Part shown: positions 61,741 through 64,000 of the stretch, in pieces | Numbering within the stretch: the first letter of the stretch is position 1 | Layout: the number at the start of each line of letters is the position of its first letter | Assembly: GCF_000384315.1 (NCBI RefSeq) | Contig: NZ_ARVW01000001.1 | Span: forward strand, 6,076,157-6,140,156 | Reading direction: 5' to 3' | Length of the DNA stretch: 64,000 bases | Source: Amycolatopsis nigrescens CSC17Ta-90 | Lineage (GTDB): Bacteria; Actinomycetota; Actinomycetes; Mycobacteriales; Pseudonocardiaceae | Made by a program: the position numbers and the translations under genes | Notes under the pieces: model-generated | Seen by the model: only the letters and a program-made list of their open reading frames with translations | Told to the model about the DNA's origin: nothing | The model's database searches: none

Positions 61741-63885
61741 TCAAGGCTTGATCAGACCGGCCGCCCTCGCCCACCGGTACTTGGCACCGAGCACCGTGAC
61801 CGGGCGCTCGGTGGTGTAGGGGTAGGCGACGATTCGATGGTCGAACAGATATTCACAGGCTTTTTCGACTTCGGTGTCCCCGGCGAGTGAGGCGACAACG
61901 GGCTTGTCTATCCCTTTCGCCCGGTATTCCTCGACCACCCTGGAGGTCAGTTCCGCGAACACCATCGGCGGGGTGACGATGGTGTGCCAGTAGCCGAGGA
62001 TCAGCGAGTGGATGCGCGGGTCCTCCAGTCCGAGCCGGATCGTCGCCTCGTAGGTGGACGGCGGTTCGCCACCGGTGATGTCGATCGGGTTGCCGGCCGC
62101 GCCGAAGGGCGGGATGAACTTCCGGAAGCCCTCGTCGAGGTCCGGCGGGATCTCCATCAGGGACAGTCCGGCCTCGACGCAGGCGTCGGAGAGCAGCACC
62201 CCCGAGCCACCGGCACCGGTGATGATGACGACGTTCTCGCCCTTCGGCGTGGGCAGCATCGGCAGGCCCCTGGCGTACTCCAGCATCTCGTTCAGGCCGG
62301 GCGCGCGGACAACGCCGGCCTGGCGCAGGATGTCGTCGTAGACCTTGTCGTCCCCGGCCAGCGCGCCGGTGTGCGAGCTGGCCGCCTTGGCGCCCAGCGC
62401 GGTCCGGCCGGCCTTGAGCACCACCACCGGCTTCTTCTTGGTGATCCGCTGCGCCGCCTCGACGAAGGCCCGGCCGTCCTTGAGGTCCTCCAGGTGCATG
62501 GCCACGCACTCGGTGTTGTCGTCCTGCTCGAAGAAGGTGAGCAGGTCGTCTTCGTCCACATCGGACTTGTTGCCGAGACCGACGATCGCGGAGACGCCCA
62601 TCTTGGTGGTCCGGCTGAAGCCGAGGATGGCCATCCCGATGCCGCCGCTCTGCGAGGTCAGCGCCACCCCGCCGCGCACGTCGTACGGGGTGCAGAAGGT
62701 GGCGCACAGGTTCTGCGGTGTGTAGTAGTAGCCGTAGATGTTCGGGCCGAGCATCCGGACGCCCTGTTCGCGTGCGATCTCGACGATCTCGTCCTGCAGC
62801 GCCTGGTTCCCTGTTTCGGCGAAACCGGACGGGATCAGCACCGCGGCCGGCACTCCCTTGGCGCCGCAGTCGTTGAGCGCGGCCGGCACGAACTTGGCCG
62901 GGATGGTGAACACCGCGACGTCCACCTCGCCGGGCACGTCGCCGACCGAGGGATAGGCCTTGCGGCCGAGGATCTCGTCGGCCTTGGGGTTGATCGGGTG
63001 GATCTCGCCCGCGTAGCCACCGTTGATCAGGTTCTTCATCACCGAGTTGCCGATCTTGCCGTCCTCGGCGGACGCCCCGATCACCGCGACCGACCGCGGG
63101 TTCATCAGGCGGTCCATCACGCGCAGGATCTCCTCCCGCGAATGCCGCACCGGCTCGGTCACCGGCCCGGTCTCGATCAGGATCCGGACATCGGCGGCGA
63201 TCGCCCCGTCCGGACCGGCGAACACCGGGTTGAGGTCGAACTCGCTGATCTCCGGGAAGTCCGTGACCAGCGCCGAAACCTGCGCGATCACCCCGGCCAG
63301 CGCGGCCGCGTCGGCGGGCTCGGCGCCGCGGGCACCCTTGAGCACCTCGGCCGCCTTGATGCCGTCCACCATGGACCTGGCCTCGGCCGGGTCCACCGGG
63401 GCCAGCCGGAAGGTGACGTCCTTGAGCACCTCCACGAGCACCCCGCCGAGGCCGAACGCGACCACCTTGCCGAAGGTGGGGTCGGTGGTCGCGCCGATGA
63501 TCACCTCGTGCCCGCCGGTGACCATCTGCTGGACCTGCACGCCGGTGATCTCGGCCGAGGACTGGTACGCCTTGGCGTTGTCCAGGATCCGCTGGTAGCC
63601 CTGCCGGACGGCGTCCTCGCCGGAGATGCCGACGAGCACCCCGCCCGCCTCCGTCTTGTGCAGGATGTCCGGGGAGACGATCTTCAGCGCGACCGGCCCG
63701 CCGATCTCCGCGGCCAGCCGCGCGGCCTCGTCCGCGGTGGTGGCGAGGCCTTCCTTCGGGGTCGGAATCCGGTAGGCGTCGCAGACCCGTTTTCCTTCGG
63801 GTGCGGTCAGCGCATCACGGCCTTCCGCGCGGACCTTGTCCAGGATCTCCCGGACGGCCGCCTTGTCGATGCTGGTGCCGGTCAT
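61741..63885 (-). CDS. NDP-forming acyl-CoA synthetase (acetate-CoA ligase family)
   Basis: A 714-aa single-chain enzyme. N-terminal ATP-grasp domain (about 1-230, GPVALKIVSPDILHKTEAGG), then CoA-binding domain (about 255-400, VAVIGASAEDGKIGN) and succinyl-CoA ligase-like domain with phosphohistidine in SSHTGALAG. The order beta-alpha is the reverse of the PatZ type. It activates a short acid with ATP and CoA. It starts 3 bp after the CaiB-type gene stop, so the two form an operon. Substrate could be acetate, formate, oxalate or another acid. Confidence 0.9.
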   Translation of the reverse strand: MTGTSIDKAAVREILDKVRAEGRDALTAPEGKRVCDAYRIPTPKEGLATTADEAARLAAEIGGPVALKIVSPDILHKTEAGGVLVGISGEDAVRQGYQRILDNAKAYQSSAEITGVQVQQMVTGGHEVIIGATTDPTFGKVVAFGLGGVLVEVLKDVTFRLAPVDPAEARSMVDGIKAAEVLKGARGAEPADAAALAGVIAQVSALVTDFPEISEFDLNPVFAGPDGAIAADVRILIETGPVTEPVRHSREEILRVMDRLMNPRSVAVIGASAEDGKIGNSVMKNLINGGYAGEIHPINPKADEILGRKAYPSVGDVPGEVDVAVFTIPAKFVPAALNDCGAKGVPAAVLIPSGFAETGNQALQDEIVEIAREQGVRMLGPNIYGYYYTPQNLCATFCTPYDVRGGVALTSQSGGIGMAILGFSRTTKMGVSAIVGLGNKSDVDEDDLLTFFEQDDNTECVAMHLEDLKDGRAFVEAAQRITKKKPVVVLKAGRTALGAKAASSHTGALAGDDKVYDDILRQAGVVRAPGLNEMLEYARGLPMLPTPKGENVVIITGAGGSGVLLSDACVEAGLSLMEIPPDLDEGFRKFIPPFGAAGNPIDITGGEPPSTYEATIRLGLEDPRIHSLILGYWHTIVTPPMVFAELTSRVVEEYRAKGIDKPVVASLAGDTEVEKACEYLFDHRIVAYPYTTERPVTVLGAKYRWARAAGLIKP

Positions 63886-63888
63886 GCC

Positions 63889-64000
63889 TCAGATCACTCC
63901 CTTTGCGTGCAACTCGGCGAGCCGGTCTTCCCCGAGGCCGAGCTCGCGGGCGTAGATGTCCTCGTTGTGCTCGCCGAGCAGCGGGGAGCGCTGCACGTCC
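63889..64000 (-). CDS. CaiB/BaiF-type CoA-transferase (C-terminal end only)
   Basis: Only the last 36 codons are in the window: DVQRSPLLGEHNEDIYAREL then GLGEDRLAELHAKGVI and stop. LGEHN-xx-I/V followed by a helix with LAELxxxGVI is the typical end of class III CoA-transferases (formyl-CoA:oxalate and succinyl-CoA-dependent types). The 5' part lies to the right of the window. 3 bp before the acyl-CoA synthetase. Confidence 0.75.
   Translation of the reverse strand, partial: DVQRSPLLGEHNEDIYARELGLGEDRLAELHAKGVI

Overview
The window reads as chromosomal DNA of a high-GC actinomycete of the Pseudonocardiaceae, most likely Amycolatopsis or a close relative. Support comes from a GC content of about 70% with strong GC3 bias, mycothiol- and F420-dependent enzymes, class II DAHP synthase, the pknL/Rv2175c pair, Sdh1-type succinate dehydrogenase, actinobacterial SOS boxes (TCGAAC-N4-GTTCGA) and a recA-recX / glu ABC / miaB / Rv2732c backbone also known from mycobacteria and corynebacteria. 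No rRNA, tRNA, CRISPR array, insertion sequence or prophage was recognised. No gene-free stretch exceeds 300 bases.

Layout. 1-5.8 kb: partial MBL-fold hydrolase, large LuxR-family ATPase regulator, secreted serine protease, class II DAHP synthase. 5.8-13.4 kb: wax ester synthase/DGAT, PASTA Ser/Thr kinase with its Rv2175c-like partner, MFS exporter carrying a palindromic element inside its coding sequence, CGNR zinc-finger protein, F420-type oxidoreductase. 13.4-20.4 kb: crtE-crtI carotenoid genes with an MFS transporter (no crtB), acyl-ACP desaturase, gamma-glutamyltransferase. 20.4-32.3 kb: metF, DUF885 peptidase-like protein, EamA permease with a structured leader, small enzymes, an SOS-boxed HEPN gene, a MarR/flavoprotein divergon, ACT-GNAT fusion, peptide deformylase. 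32.3-39.2 kb: 1584-aa Lhr helicase and a membrane-anchored Hsp70-like protein. 39.2-54.7 kb: DUF3046-recA-recX, ynfA, Entner-Doudoroff edd-eda, sdhCAB, gluABCD, a MazEF-type module, miaB and an Rv2732c-like membrane gene.

54.7-64 kb is the most interesting part. It holds an oxalate/formate-antiporter-family permease, sucCD, an FCD-GntR regulator, an Nramp-fold permease lacking the metal-binding motifs, an NDP-forming acyl-CoA synthetase and the end of a CaiB-type CoA-transferase. One 13-bp palindrome (consensus GYMTAC-A-GYMTRC) lies in front of the permease, sucC and gntR. I infer a GntR-controlled organic-acid module, with oxalate as leading candidate, in which sucCD would supply succinyl-CoA to the CoA-transferase. 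It sits where mycobacteria continue from miaB to other housekeeping genes.

Recurring small elements: a family of convergent-gene palindromes with an AAGG..ACCTT core (five copies), two palindromic elements found inside coding frames (an MFS gene and lhr), and several promoters whose -10 box lies 7 bp before the start codon, suggesting leaderless mRNAs.
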